This document shows positions 52,802 through 62,534 of a stretch of DNA of 64,000 bases, in pieces. The DNA comes from an uncultured Flavobacteriales bacterium (GTDB lineage: Bacteria; Bacteroidota; Bacteroidia; Flavobacteriales_D; Crocinitomicaceae). The notes under the pieces were generated by a model, which was given only the letters and a program-made list of their open reading frames with translations, had not been told where the DNA came from and made no database searches. The first letter of the stretch is position 1; every line of letters starts with the position of its first letter. The position numbers and the translations under genes were made by a program. The stretch covers positions 86,823 through 150,822 of the forward strand of contig CALJKJ010000016.1 of assembly GCA_937973685.1 (NCBI GenBank), given 5' to 3'.

Positions 52802-53892
52802 TAGTAACCTTGATTAATACGAACCTGATAAAGAGTTCCATTCACATTTTTTGAAGGAGTATCAAAAGCCATCAACTCCCAATTCCCATTGATTTGGGCG
52901 AAAGCATTTGCGCCCATAATGTACTTTGAACAAGCTCGTATTCCATGCCAAGATTGTCCTGTGGCAATACCAGTGCCAAAACTATTTACATATTGGTATC
53001 CTGTATCGTCTTTACATTTCAACTTGTATCTTCGTTGCCAAGCTAGCTTTACTGGAATATTTGCTGTTTCCCAACTTGCCGTATAGGTAATTTGCCCTCC
53101 AGTATTACCACTTAGATTTTGTGTTTTTTCTCTAATTACTACTTTAGAATAAAAATCCCAACCTCCAGGAGTCCATCTATATTTAACCCTTAGTTCTCCA
53201 TCAAACTTTTTATACTGAATACTTGCATTTGCTGTTTGATTGTTAACATTTCCATTTAATAAAAATGCCCATTCGATTTTATTCGTGAAAGTTTTTGAGT
53301 CTTCCTCTGTTTTAGCTTGATTTTCGCTACATCCCAATTTTGCTGCAGGATCATTAGCCCAAAAAATCATCTCATCTTCCCAATTATACATCTGAACTTT
53401 TGGGTTTGAAACATTTCCAGTTATTAAATCGGAATAACTACTTGCTTTATCCTCTTTTTTAATAGCATACCCCTTTTTTGCAATAAAATCAAAATAAAAA
53501 ACATGAGTTCCTACTTGAATAGCACCATCTTTATTTAATAACTCAAAAATAAGAGATGGAAACTCCTCTTCTAGTCCAGCATTTTTAATTGTCTCAAAAT
53601 TTTGTGAAGTCTTAAATTTTGAATAATTAAATGATGATAAATTATTTACAAACTGAACAATCTGCCCTTCAGTTTGACTCGGATTTTCTTCATTTTGTGT
53701 CCAAAGATTTTCATAATCAGCTAAAGAATTAAAAATGAGTAATGTCCCATCTGTTGTAACATTTGTAGTAGATTTCAGATCAATTTGATCTAAATTAATA
53801 CTATTAGTAGGTTGAATGGTTTTTTTCTCACATCCAACAATACCAATTCCCACTATGGCAAGGAATAAGCCTCCATAAATTAACTTTTTCAT
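52801..53892 (-). CDS. Putative lipoprotein, first gene of a three-gene low-GC operon
   Basis: A 363-residue protein with lipoprotein signal MKKLIYGGLFLAIVGIGIVG ending in Cys. The start ATG at 53890-53892 is preferred over the longer frame to 53937. The mature part has DGTLLIFNSLADYENLW near residue 50, a segment found in Bacteroidota lipoproteins of unknown function, and a beta-rich C-terminal half with GIATGQSWHGIRACSKYIMG. Could bind a ligand at the outer membrane together with the two barrel-type proteins behind it, but that is inference. Confidence 0.6.
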   Translation of the reverse strand: MKKLIYGGLFLAIVGIGIVGCEKKTIQPTNSINLDQIDLKSTTNVTTDGTLLIFNSLADYENLWTQNEENPSQTEGQIVQFVNNLSSFNYSKFKTSQNFETIKNAGLEEEFPSLIFELLNKDGAIQVGTHVFYFDFIAKKGYAIKKEDKASSYSDLITGNVSNPKVQMYNWEDEMIFWANDPAAKLGCSENQAKTEEDSKTFTNKIEWAFLLNGNVNNQTANASIQYKKFDGELRVKYRWTPGGWDFYSKVVIREKTQNLSGNTGGQITYTASWETANIPVKLAWQRRYKLKCKDDTGYQYVNSFGTGIATGQSWHGIRACSKYIMGANAFAQINGNWELMAFDTPSKNVNGTLYQVRINQGY

Positions 53893-54291
53893 TTTCGCGT
53901 GTTTTAGGTACTCTACTTTGTTTTTAGGAGTGTTCAAGTATTAATTCTCCTGTTATAAGTTTACTTTTACATTATCGGTTTAAAAGATATCATTACCATA
54001 AGTTGGCTCACTTAACAGATATGTGTTTTTTCCTATAACTATAAACTAATTGTGAATCAAAAGAATCACAAAAGGTGTAAAATGTTTTTTGTTCGAATAT
54101 ATGGTGTTGACCGCAATAATCAGTAGTTAAGCTAACTTATGAAATGTATTTGAATAAAAAAAGAAAATCTCAAAACAATTGAAACATGAACATGTGTAGC
54201 AGCGCTTAAATCGATATCATCATCTTGAAATTCAATACGTTACGCCGTGTATAATAAAACATATTTCATACTCATCCAAACTCTACCCCAC
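53893..54291. other. Intergenic region before dnaK end, no gene seen
   Basis: AT-rich, no convincing ORF, tRNA or repeat. It includes the promoter region of the lipoprotein gene at 53892, without a clear TAnnTTTG box. Confidence 0.5.
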
Positions 54292-54323
54292 AAAAAAAAA
54301 GGCTCAAATTTCTTTGAGCCTTT
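54292..54323 (-). terminator. Intrinsic terminator of dnaK
   Basis: AAAGGCTCAAA and TTTGAGCCTTT (perfect 11-bp arms, four-base loop) with a T-run on the minus strand after the stem. Confidence 0.8.
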
Positions 54324-54342
54324 CATTGGAAGTGTGCATTCC

Positions 54343-56244
54343 TTATTTTTTGTCGTCTACTTCTTCGAAGTCAACGTCTGTTACTTCTTCGTTTGCTGCG
54401 TCTCCGCTTGCTTGTTCGCCCGCTGGATTTGCTCCACCTGCGTTAGCAGCGTTGTACATTTCTTCTGAAGCTGCTTGGAATACGTTGTTCAAACGCTCCA
54501 TAGCTGGCTCAAGGTTCTCCATGTTTTTCGCTTCAAACTCCACTTTCAATGCAGCTAGTGCATCTTCAATTGGTTGTTTTTTGTCAGCAGGGATTTTATC
54601 ACCGTATTCTTTTAATTGACGCTCCGTTTGGAAAATCAATGAATCTGCTTTGTTCAATGACTCTGCTTCATCTCTACGTTTTTGATCCGCGTCAGCGTTA
54701 GCTTCTGCATCTGCTTTCATGCGTTTGATCTCTTCGTCAGACAATCCTGAAGAAGCTTCAATCTTGATGGATTGCTCTTTACCAGTTCCTTTGTCTTTCG
54801 CCGAAATGTGCATGATACCATTCGCATCCACATCAAATGTTACTTCGATTTGCGGAACACCACGTGGTGCTGGTGGAATGTCTGTCAATTGGAAACGACC
54901 CAACGCTTTGTTGTCTGTTGCCATTGCACGCTCACCTTGTAATACGTGAATGTCTACCGCTGGTTGGTTATCCGATGCTGTTGAGAATGTCTCAGATTTT
55001 TTCGTTGGAATAGTTGTGTTTGCCTCGATCAATTTCGTGAATACACCACCCATTGTTTCGATTCCTAATGACAAAGGAATAACGTCTAATAACAATACGT
55101 CTTTTACCTCACCTGTCAATACACCACCTTGAATCGCAGCTCCAATTGCTACTACCTCATCTGGATTAACTCCTTTTGAAGGCGCTTTTCCGAAGAAACG
55201 TTGTACCGCATCTTGAATAACTGGGATACGTGTTGATCCACCTACTAAAATTACTTCGTCAATATCGCTTGTTGTCAAACCTGCATTTTTCAATGCGGAA
55301 CGACATGGAGCGATTGTTCTTTCTACGATTGAAGCAATCAATTGCTCGAATTTCGCACGTTGCAATGTTCTAACTAAGTGTTTTGGAACTCCGTCAACCG
55401 GCATGATGTATGGCAAGTTAATCTCTGTTGAATTCGTTGAAGACAATTCGATTTTTGCTTTCTCTGCTGCTTCTTTCAAACGTTGCAAAGCCATTGGATC
55501 TTTACGTAAATCCAATCCTTCGTCGTTTTTGAACTCGTCAGCCAACCATTGGATGATTGCCTCATCAACATCATCACCACCTAAATGCGTGTCTCCGTCT
55601 GTTGCCAATACTTCAAATACTCCGTCACCTAACTCCAAGATAGAAACGTCATGTGTTCCTCCACCAAAGTCAAATACCGCAATTTTTTGGTCAATTCCTT
55701 TTTTATCTAATCCGTAAGCTAATGCTGCTGCAGTTGGCTCGTTGATAATACGTTTGATTGTCAAACCAGCGATTTCACCCGCTTCTTTTGTTGCTTGACG
55801 TTGTGAATCGTTAAAGTATGCAGGAACAGTTACAACCGCTTCTGTTACTTCGTGACCCAAATAGTCTTCTGCTGTTTTCTTCATTTTTTGAAGAATCATT
55901 GCAGAAATTTCTTGTGGTGTGTACAAACGACCGTCGATGTCTACACGCGGTGTGTTGTTGTCACCTTTTTTAACGATGTACGGAACGCGTCCTGCTTCTT
56001 TACTCGTATCGTCATAAGAAGATCCCATGAAACGTTTGATTGAGTAAATCGTTTTTGTTGGATTTGTAATCGCTTGACGTTTTGCTGGATCCCCAACTTT
56101 ACGCTCGCCTCCTTCAACAAAAGCAACCACAGATGGTGTTGTTCTTTTTCCTTCAGCGTTTGTAATTACAACTGGTTCGTTTCCTTCCATTACAGAAACA
56201 CAAGAGTTTGTTGTTCCTAAATCGATTCCAATTATTTTTCCCAT
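54343..56244 (-). CDS. dnaK: Molecular chaperone DnaK (Hsp70)
   Basis: A 633-residue chaperone: GIDLGTTNSCVSVMEGNEP, the phosphate loops IAVFDFGGGTHDVSIL and VGGSTRIPVIQ, and the substrate domain with LLLDVIPLSLGIETMGG. The end DVDFEEVDDKK matches the usual EEVDD tail. It unfolds and refolds proteins with DnaJ and GrpE, which are not in this window. The gene is monocistronic; TGGCATA repeats are seen upstream. Confidence 0.98.
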   Translation of the reverse strand: MGKIIGIDLGTTNSCVSVMEGNEPVVITNAEGKRTTPSVVAFVEGGERKVGDPAKRQAITNPTKTIYSIKRFMGSSYDDTSKEAGRVPYIVKKGDNNTPRVDIDGRLYTPQEISAMILQKMKKTAEDYLGHEVTEAVVTVPAYFNDSQRQATKEAGEIAGLTIKRIINEPTAAALAYGLDKKGIDQKIAVFDFGGGTHDVSILELGDGVFEVLATDGDTHLGGDDVDEAIIQWLADEFKNDEGLDLRKDPMALQRLKEAAEKAKIELSSTNSTEINLPYIMPVDGVPKHLVRTLQRAKFEQLIASIVERTIAPCRSALKNAGLTTSDIDEVILVGGSTRIPVIQDAVQRFFGKAPSKGVNPDEVVAIGAAIQGGVLTGEVKDVLLLDVIPLSLGIETMGGVFTKLIEANTTIPTKKSETFSTASDNQPAVDIHVLQGERAMATDNKALGRFQLTDIPPAPRGVPQIEVTFDVDANGIMHISAKDKGTGKEQSIKIEASSGLSDEEIKRMKADAEANADADQKRRDEAESLNKADSLIFQTERQLKEYGDKIPADKKQPIEDALAALKVEFEAKNMENLEPAMERLNNVFQAASEEMYNAANAGGANPAGEQASGDAANEEVTDVDFEEVDDKK

Positions 56245-56293
56245 TTTATTTGTTTTTCGTTTTTATCAGAATTTCCTTTCTATTGTCAATCTT

Positions 56294-56327
56294 TATGCCA
56301 CCGATAAAACACGAATTATTTATGCCA
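56294..56327 (-). promoter_or_regulatory. Pair of TGGCATA elements upstream of dnaK
   Basis: On the minus strand TGGCATA occurs at 56321-56327 and 56294-56300, 27 bases apart, with TGTCA-type motifs close by (56332-56336, 56373-56377, 56387-56391). Possible heat-shock promoter elements; the sigma factor is unknown. Confidence 0.35.
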
Positions 56328-56408
56328 AAAATGACAGCATCGACCGAAAACGACACGAGAAATCTGTCTATTTGACAGTAATTAACTGACAAAAAAGCAA
56401 GTTCAACC

Positions 56409-57887
56409 TTACTGAACGACTTCTTTGCTTGGTTTTTCGCGGAAAAAGAAATAATAAATGGGCAATCCCAAAAGAATCAATGCCACACTACCCGCTGTGT
56501 CTTCAAAGGTGAAAACCAACAACGAAATACAAATGATGACCGCAAAAACCAAATACAAAAACGGAATGAACGGATAACCTAACGCTTTGTATGGACGCGC
56601 TAAATCGGGATGTGTGCGGCGCAATTTGAACAATCCGGCAATGGTAACAATGTAAAAGACCATCGATCCAAAAGTCGCGAACTTGATTAAGATGCTGTAC
56701 GAACCAGAGAAACACAAGGTAATCGCCCATGCACTTTGCAGCCACATTGCCCAAGCTGGAACGCCGTGTTTGTTCAACTGCTGTGCTTTCTTGAAAAATA
56801 ATCCGTCTGTTGACATCGCGTAAAACAAACGAGAACCTGCCATGATTAAGCCGTTGTTACAACCAAAAGTTGAAATCATGATCAACAACGCCATTAATAA
56901 GTTTGCGACATTTCCGAATAACATATAGGCAGCGGATGTTCCTACCCTACCCGAACTGGCGAATTGAATTCCTGTTGCAACGACAGAATCTTTCGAATAA
57001 ACGAAGTTCTCGGCGCCAGGAACTCCTTTTAATGGCAACAAGCCAAGGTATGCGACATTTGCTAGAATGTACAAAATGGTTACGATAAACGTTCCTAAAA
57101 ACAGTGAACGCGGCAAATTGCGTTCCGGATTACGGATATCGCCTGCTATGAACGTAACGTTATTCCACGCATCACTGGAAAATAAGGAATTAATAATGGT
57201 CGTCGACAATACAATCATCAATCCGACAGTTGTCAAATCGGTCGTTGTCCATTCGTTCGTACTTGTTAATTTGGTCGACGTAGCGTGCCACATATCGGTA
57301 AAGTTTTCACCAAAATAACCTGATGTTGCTCCTACAATGATACCCGCGATAATTAAAACTGCCAAGGCAATTAACTTGGAACTGGTGAAAATAGCTTGGA
57401 CAATTTTACCGTATTGAATACCGCGAATGTTGAGCAAGGTCAACAAAAGAATAACACCAACACCGACAAAATTAGCACCGTTGATGACAACGGATCCATA
57501 CGATAAAATAGGTTTATCAACGAGAACGGGAAAAAAGACGCCAGCGAATTTACCAAACGCTACTCCTACCGCGGCAATGACACCCGTTTGAATAACGGTA
57601 AAGACCGTCCAACCGTATAAAAAAGAAGTGCGTTTTCCCCACGCTTCTTTGATGTACACAAATTGGCCACCTGCTTTGGGATACATGGCAGCTAATTCGC
57701 CGTAACTCAATGCGCCAAACAGCGTAATAACGCCAGTTAACAACCAAGTAAGCAACAACCAACCCGAACTTCCCAAGTCCTTCGCCATGTCGGAGGTAAC
57801 AATAAATATACCTGAACCAATCATACTTCCCGCCACTAAAAATGTAGCATCGAGTAATCCCAATGATTTTTTGTCGTTTTTTTCCAT
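56409..57887 (-). CDS. APC family amino acid permease
   Basis: A 492-residue integral membrane protein with about 12 helices. The first helix LLDATFLVAGSMIGSGIFIV carries the GSGIF unwound substrate site; GVPAWAMWLQSAWAITLCFS is a later helix. It is close to LAT/serine-threonine exchanger-type members. Substrate unknown. The start codon lies only five bases after the T-run of a terminator, so expression may depend on read-through from the upstream permease gene. Confidence 0.88.
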   Translation of the reverse strand: MEKNDKKSLGLLDATFLVAGSMIGSGIFIVTSDMAKDLGSSGWLLLTWLLTGVITLFGALSYGELAAMYPKAGGQFVYIKEAWGKRTSFLYGWTVFTVIQTGVIAAVGVAFGKFAGVFFPVLVDKPILSYGSVVINGANFVGVGVILLLTLLNIRGIQYGKIVQAIFTSSKLIALAVLIIAGIIVGATSGYFGENFTDMWHATSTKLTSTNEWTTTDLTTVGLMIVLSTTIINSLFSSDAWNNVTFIAGDIRNPERNLPRSLFLGTFIVTILYILANVAYLGLLPLKGVPGAENFVYSKDSVVATGIQFASSGRVGTSAAYMLFGNVANLLMALLIMISTFGCNNGLIMAGSRLFYAMSTDGLFFKKAQQLNKHGVPAWAMWLQSAWAITLCFSGSYSILIKFATFGSMVFYIVTIAGLFKLRRTHPDLARPYKALGYPFIPFLYLVFAVIICISLLVFTFEDTAGSVALILLGLPIYYFFFREKPSKEVVQ

Positions 57888-57891
57888 GTGT

Positions 57892-57924
57892 AAAAAAAAA
57901 GTCCTGCTTCAATGAAAGCAGGAC
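57892..57924 (-). terminator. Terminator between the two APC permease genes
   Basis: GTCCTGCTT and AAGCAGGAC (9-bp arms, six-base loop) followed on the minus strand by nine T residues. It lies between the permeases, just before the start codon at 57887. Confidence 0.75.
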
Positions 57925-57945
57925 ATTTAAATTAAAAAATAACTC

Positions 57946-59490
57946 TTATTCTTGATCGGTTAGCTTTTCAGATGCATTTAAAATAGCATCATGACCTCCC
58001 AACGATTGTTCTAAATTGTATTGTTTTACTTTACTGTGTTTTCTACTGTATAAGAAGTATACCAAGAATCCTAAAGCAGTCCAGATTAAAAACGCTACCC
58101 ATGTTTCAGGTTTAACGAAAAACATCAAACCAACATTAAACAATGTTCCTAAAATAGAAACCACAGGTAAAAATGGTGTTTTAAATGGTCTCGGTAATTC
58201 TGGTTGTTTTATTCTTAAAATCAATACAGCAACAGAAATCATAGAGAATGCAAGTAATGTACCCATGCTACACATTTCAGCAACTTTATCAATTGGTGTT
58301 AGAGATGCAACAATAGAAATGATCAAACCAACGATTAATGTACTTCTGTATGGTGTTTGGAATTTCTTGTGTACAACGCCAAAAATTTTAAAAGGTAACA
58401 AGCCGTCTTTTGCCATTCCTAAGAACACACGCGTTTGCCCCAACATCATTACCAACATTACAGAGGTTAAACCTGCAACTGCTGCAATAGTAATTAAAAC
58501 TGTTGCCCATGGCATTCCAATTCCTTCAAAAGCCGATGCAACTGGCGCTTTGATATCTAAATCTCTAAAGTTAACCATACCGGTTAATACAAGAGAAACA
58601 GCAATGTATAAAACAGTACAAATGATTAAAGAAGCTATTATAGCAAAGGGCACATCTTTTTTCGGGTTGATGGCTTCACCTGCTTGTGTGGATACAGCAT
58701 CAAAACCAATGTATGCAAAGAATACGATACTAGCAGCAGTAAGAACACCACCAAAGCCCCATCCATAATGAGAAACCGCTTTTCCTTTTTCCATGATTAC
58801 TTCTGCATTTGGAACAAATGGATCCCAATTTGCTGTATCAATAAAGAAGAATCCAACGAAAATAACGAATAAGACAACTGCCATTTTCAAAATAACGATC
58901 AAATTATTTGTTTTAGCTGCTTCTTTGATTCCTCTCACTAAAATTGAAGTTACCAACCAAGTGATTAAAAATGCTGGTAAATTAAACGCGAAACTTGGCG
59001 CAGCAACACCTGCTTCTGCTGCTTTTGTCGCTGCTGTAACTGGATCATTCATTAACCACATGGGGGGATGAATTCCGCATTGATGGAGGAGTTTTTCAAA
59101 ATATCCACTCCAAGCAACTGCTACAGTCGTAGCTCCCATCATGTATTCTAGGATTAAGTTCCAACCGATGATCCATGCGAAAACTTCTCCCATTGTTCCA
59201 TAAGAATATGCATATGCAGAGCCTTCAACAGGTAAAACCGAGGCAAACTCAGCATAACAAAGCGAAGCGAATAAACATCCAACACCTGCAATTGCAAAAG
59301 CGATTGCCAAAGCTGGACCTGCGTGATTGTGCGCTGCGATACCGGTTAGTGTGAAGATTCCACCACCAATAATTGCACCAATACCCAAAGAAGTTAACCC
59401 CCATTTTGTTAAAACACGCTTCAACTCACTTTTTTTCATGTCTGCCTCAAAGGCACTCATTGGCTTGACGCGCCACATGTTATTAGCCAT
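57946..59490 (-). CDS. APC family cationic-amino-acid-type permease
   Basis: A 514-residue membrane protein. GIGAIIGGGIFTLTGIAAHN is the first helix with the GIF motif, and SVLPVEGSAYAYSYGTMGEV and FFAYIGFDAVSTQAGEAINP are typical of the CAT-type (YhdG-like) subgroup with 12-14 helices. It differs from the next permease in its longer N- and C-terminal ends. Substrate unknown. A terminator follows. Confidence 0.88.
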   Translation of the reverse strand: MANNMWRVKPMSAFEADMKKSELKRVLTKWGLTSLGIGAIIGGGIFTLTGIAAHNHAGPALAIAFAIAGVGCLFASLCYAEFASVLPVEGSAYAYSYGTMGEVFAWIIGWNLILEYMMGATTVAVAWSGYFEKLLHQCGIHPPMWLMNDPVTAATKAAEAGVAAPSFAFNLPAFLITWLVTSILVRGIKEAAKTNNLIVILKMAVVLFVIFVGFFFIDTANWDPFVPNAEVIMEKGKAVSHYGWGFGGVLTAASIVFFAYIGFDAVSTQAGEAINPKKDVPFAIIASLIICTVLYIAVSLVLTGMVNFRDLDIKAPVASAFEGIGMPWATVLITIAAVAGLTSVMLVMMLGQTRVFLGMAKDGLLPFKIFGVVHKKFQTPYRSTLIVGLIISIVASLTPIDKVAEMCSMGTLLAFSMISVAVLILRIKQPELPRPFKTPFLPVVSILGTLFNVGLMFFVKPETWVAFLIWTALGFLVYFLYSRKHSKVKQYNLEQSLGGHDAILNASEKLTDQE

Positions 59491-59615
59491 ATTTCTGAAT
59501 TATTAATTTAAGAAGGTAAAGATAAAAAAATTGTTAAAGCTTGTTAACCTTTCTTGTTTTTTAAGCAAAAACAGAATTATTCAATTTTTTCGAACTCGAT
59601 TTTGGTTCTTTATCT

Positions 59616-59623
59616 TACATTTG
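59616..59623 (+). promoter_or_regulatory. TAnnTTTG promoter -7 box (TACATTTG)
   Basis: Exact consensus 17 bases before the ATG at 59641, supporting this start for the ABC1 kinase gene instead of the upstream in-frame Met at 59554. Confidence 0.6.
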
Positions 59624-59640
59624 ACTATACAACATTTGTT

Positions 59641-61323
59641 ATGTGGATTTTTAAATTACGTCAATTTTTACGAAACTTTTTTCGCCTCACTGCCATTGTC
59701 TGGATCATTGTTCGACACTATTTGCAAAATTGGTTGACCACCGGACCGTTGCGTAAACTTATTGACCGACACGGAACAAAACGCATTTCGCGCTCCGAAC
59801 GTCTGCGTCTCATCATTGAAGATTTGGGACCAACTTTCATCAAATTTGGACAAATCATTGCCGACAGACCCGATTTAGCATCTGAGAATCTACGTATCGA
59901 ACTGAAAAAACTACAATCGTCAGCGCGCCCATTCGACGACGACCACGCTATTGCTATTATTGAACAAGAAATTGGCGACAGTATTGATACCGTTTTTGCT
60001 GCATTTAACCGCAAACATATTGCCTCGGCTTCCATCGCACAAGTGTACACCGGAACGCTTCATTCTGGTGAAAAAGTTGTGTTGAAAGTGCAACGCCCGG
60101 GCATTCGCATCAAAATAAAACTCGATATTTTATTGATTCAAGTGTTTGCTCGGAAATTACAAAACAGTTATCCCGAATTAAATTCGTTCAATATTGTAAA
60201 ATTCATTGAGGACTTTGGAGAAATTATTGAAAAAGAACTCGATTTCAATAATGAAGTTTCCAATATGCTTCGCTTTACACACATGTTTGCAAATGATGAA
60301 CGTTGTGCTATACCAAAAGTGTACAATCGTTTTTGCACGCAGCGACTATTGGTCATGGAGCATATTGACGGGATTACTCCAGACAATATTGCTGAATTAA
60401 AAGCAAACGGATTTGATCCTCAAATCATTGCTGAAAATGGGATGAATGTCATTTTGACCATGATATTAAAACACGGATTTTTTCATGCAGATCCGCATGC
60501 GGGAAACCTATTTGTGCGCGGAAACAACCAAATCGTTCTGATCGACCACGGCATGTGCGCGTCTTTAAAGCCCAAACAAATCAATGGTTTGATTCATTTT
60601 ATGATTGGCTTCGCGGATAAAAATCCGCACAAAATCGTCAAAAGTTTATTGGCACTCACCGAAGTTACTTACTCGAAACACCAAGAAGATTTAGAGTTTG
60701 AAATCCACGAATTGATTCAGAAATATACTTATTTGGATTACAACGATGTCGATCTTTCTGGTTTATTCATTGACACGTTTAAATTATTGATGAAATACGA
60801 AATCAAAATACCGAGTAATCTTTATATGTTGCTCAAAACCTTGGTGACGATACAAAAATTAGCTGAATCATTGCAAGCAAAAATTTCGATAATCGATTTC
60901 ATCCGCCCTTATGCAACAGAAAAGTTAAAAGAACGGTTTTCGTGGAATGCACTGAAATCGAAATTCATCAACGGAGCAGAAGACTTACTTTATTTGGTAG
61001 AACAATTACCAAAAGACGTGCGTCAAATTGTTACGAATTTCAAAAATGATGGCTTGGTTCATACAGTAAAACTTGGTGAAGGTGGTGTAACAAACCGACA
61101 AATCAAGAGCAACGTTTACCGCATCGGTTCAATATTACTCGTCGGTATCTTACTGATTTGTGCAACTTTATTGAAAATCTTCAACAAACAAGTGCATACT
61201 GTCAAAGGTGGAACAACTATCAGCAAAGAGATTTTTGGGAATTTTCCCGACATCTTCTTTTTCACGACTGTATTCATTGCTGTCATTGTTACTGTCCGCC
61301 TTTTTCTTCGCTCGGAGAAATAA
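59641..61323 (+). CDS. ABC1/UbiB-family atypical kinase
   Basis: A 560-residue protein. FIKFGQIIADRPDLASENLR has the KxGQ motif, ASASIAQVYTGTLHSGEKVVLKVQRPG the Ala-rich loop and the catalytic Lys, FFHADPHAGNLFV the HADPHPGN-type catalytic loop and IDHGMCASL the metal-binding DxG. Two C-terminal membrane helices. Family members support isoprenoid quinone synthesis or lipid homeostasis; in a menaquinone organism the exact role is open. It is followed by an ABC transporter pair. Confidence 0.88.
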   Translation: MWIFKLRQFLRNFFRLTAIVWIIVRHYLQNWLTTGPLRKLIDRHGTKRISRSERLRLIIEDLGPTFIKFGQIIADRPDLASENLRIELKKLQSSARPFDDDHAIAIIEQEIGDSIDTVFAAFNRKHIASASIAQVYTGTLHSGEKVVLKVQRPGIRIKIKLDILLIQVFARKLQNSYPELNSFNIVKFIEDFGEIIEKELDFNNEVSNMLRFTHMFANDERCAIPKVYNRFCTQRLLVMEHIDGITPDNIAELKANGFDPQIIAENGMNVILTMILKHGFFHADPHAGNLFVRGNNQIVLIDHGMCASLKPKQINGLIHFMIGFADKNPHKIVKSLLALTEVTYSKHQEDLEFEIHELIQKYTYLDYNDVDLSGLFIDTFKLLMKYEIKIPSNLYMLLKTLVTIQKLAESLQAKISIIDFIRPYATEKLKERFSWNALKSKFINGAEDLLYLVEQLPKDVRQIVTNFKNDGLVHTVKLGEGGVTNRQIKSNVYRIGSILLVGILLICATLLKIFNKQVHTVKGGTTISKEIFGNFPDIFFFTTVFIAVIVTVRLFLRSEK

Positions 61324-61376
61324 TCAATATACTATTAATGCTTTTTGCTCGTTATTATTTCGCTTAAGTTCATCAT

Positions 61377-62528
61377 ATGCTGTTTCAACAAAAAATTAAT
61401 TCGACTACTACTCATTTTCAAAACAAAGACATCAGCCTTGGATTTCGGTCTTTAATTGATTGCGTTTTGGATACGCAACATTTGCCTTTTTATCAAGCAA
61501 TCATTGCATTAACGGAATGGAAAGAAAGTACAGCGTATACTGAAAATGAATTTTTGGACCGCGTTGCGCAACTAACGAGTGAACTTGCCAATTTTCCAAT
61601 CAATGAGCCGGAAACAAGAACAACATTAATCGCAACAAAAAGTTTGACAAAAAGATACGGTCAAAAAAAATTCGCGATTGGTCCAATTGATATTGCCATC
61701 AAAGCAGGTGAAGTTTGGGGATTAGTCGGAGAAAATGGAAATGGTAAAACAACCTTGTTGCGCATATTAGCGAAAGATTTATCATACAACGAGGGCGCAT
61801 TGACGATTGAATTTGAAAAAGAAACTACCGACGAATACGACCTCCGAACGAAGTTAACCTACATTCCACAACGCACGCCAAAATGGCACGGTTCCTTGAA
61901 AAGCAACTTGAAATTTACAGCTGCACATTATGGCATCAAAGGAGAGGAAAACGAATTATTGGTTTTGATGATGATTATTCGATTTGGGTTGTGGAATTTT
62001 CGCAATCACCAATGGAATGAATTATCTTCTGGCTACAAAATGCGCTTTGAACTAGCACGCACTTTTTTACGTGCCCCAAAAATCTTGTTACTCGACGAAC
62101 CACTTGCAAATTTGGATGTCATGGCACAACAACTCATTTTGGAAGATTTAAAAAGCTTGTCACAAAGTATCTCTAATCCAATTGGGATTGTGTTGAGTTC
62201 CCAACAATTATTTGAAGTAGAGAAAATCGCAGACAGCGTTTTGTTTCTGAGCAATGGTCGTCCTACTTTTCTTAATGAAATTGCAAGCGAACAAGAATCG
62301 GTTAAAACAGTGATTGAATTAGAAGTATCTTGTAGTCGCGAGGAATTGATTGCTGCTTTCAGTGAGATAACTATCCTTGAGCTGACCTTTAACGGTGGTG
62401 TTTACATGATAACCATCGAAGGTGAAAATAGGATGCGCGCAATTATGTCCGCATTGATAACTCATCACATTGACGCAAAATATATCCGCGATATTTCAAA
62501 CTCAACACGCCGTTTGTTCTTAAAATAA
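61377..62528 (+). CDS. ABC transporter ATP-binding protein
   Basis: A 383-residue ATPase with an ~80-residue N-terminal extension of unknown fold. Walker A GENGNGKTTLL (about 119-129), Q-loop region, signature LSSGYKMRFELAR, and Walker B ILLLDEPLANLD. The end is an extra ~80-residue beta domain. The next gene begins six bases later and encodes its membrane partner. Confidence 0.85.
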   Translation: MLFQQKINSTTTHFQNKDISLGFRSLIDCVLDTQHLPFYQAIIALTEWKESTAYTENEFLDRVAQLTSELANFPINEPETRTTLIATKSLTKRYGQKKFAIGPIDIAIKAGEVWGLVGENGNGKTTLLRILAKDLSYNEGALTIEFEKETTDEYDLRTKLTYIPQRTPKWHGSLKSNLKFTAAHYGIKGEENELLVLMMIIRFGLWNFRNHQWNELSSGYKMRFELARTFLRAPKILLLDEPLANLDVMAQQLILEDLKSLSQSISNPIGIVLSSQQLFEVEKIADSVLFLSNGRPTFLNEIASEQESVKTVIELEVSCSREELIAAFSEITILELTFNGGVYMITIEGENRMRAIMSALITHHIDAKYIRDISNSTRRLFLK

Positions 62529-62534
62529 AATACG

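Noticed and set aside
58016..58768. 250-residue plus-strand ORF
   Set aside because: It lies antisense to the APC permease gene, has permease-complement composition and no domain; a shadow frame.
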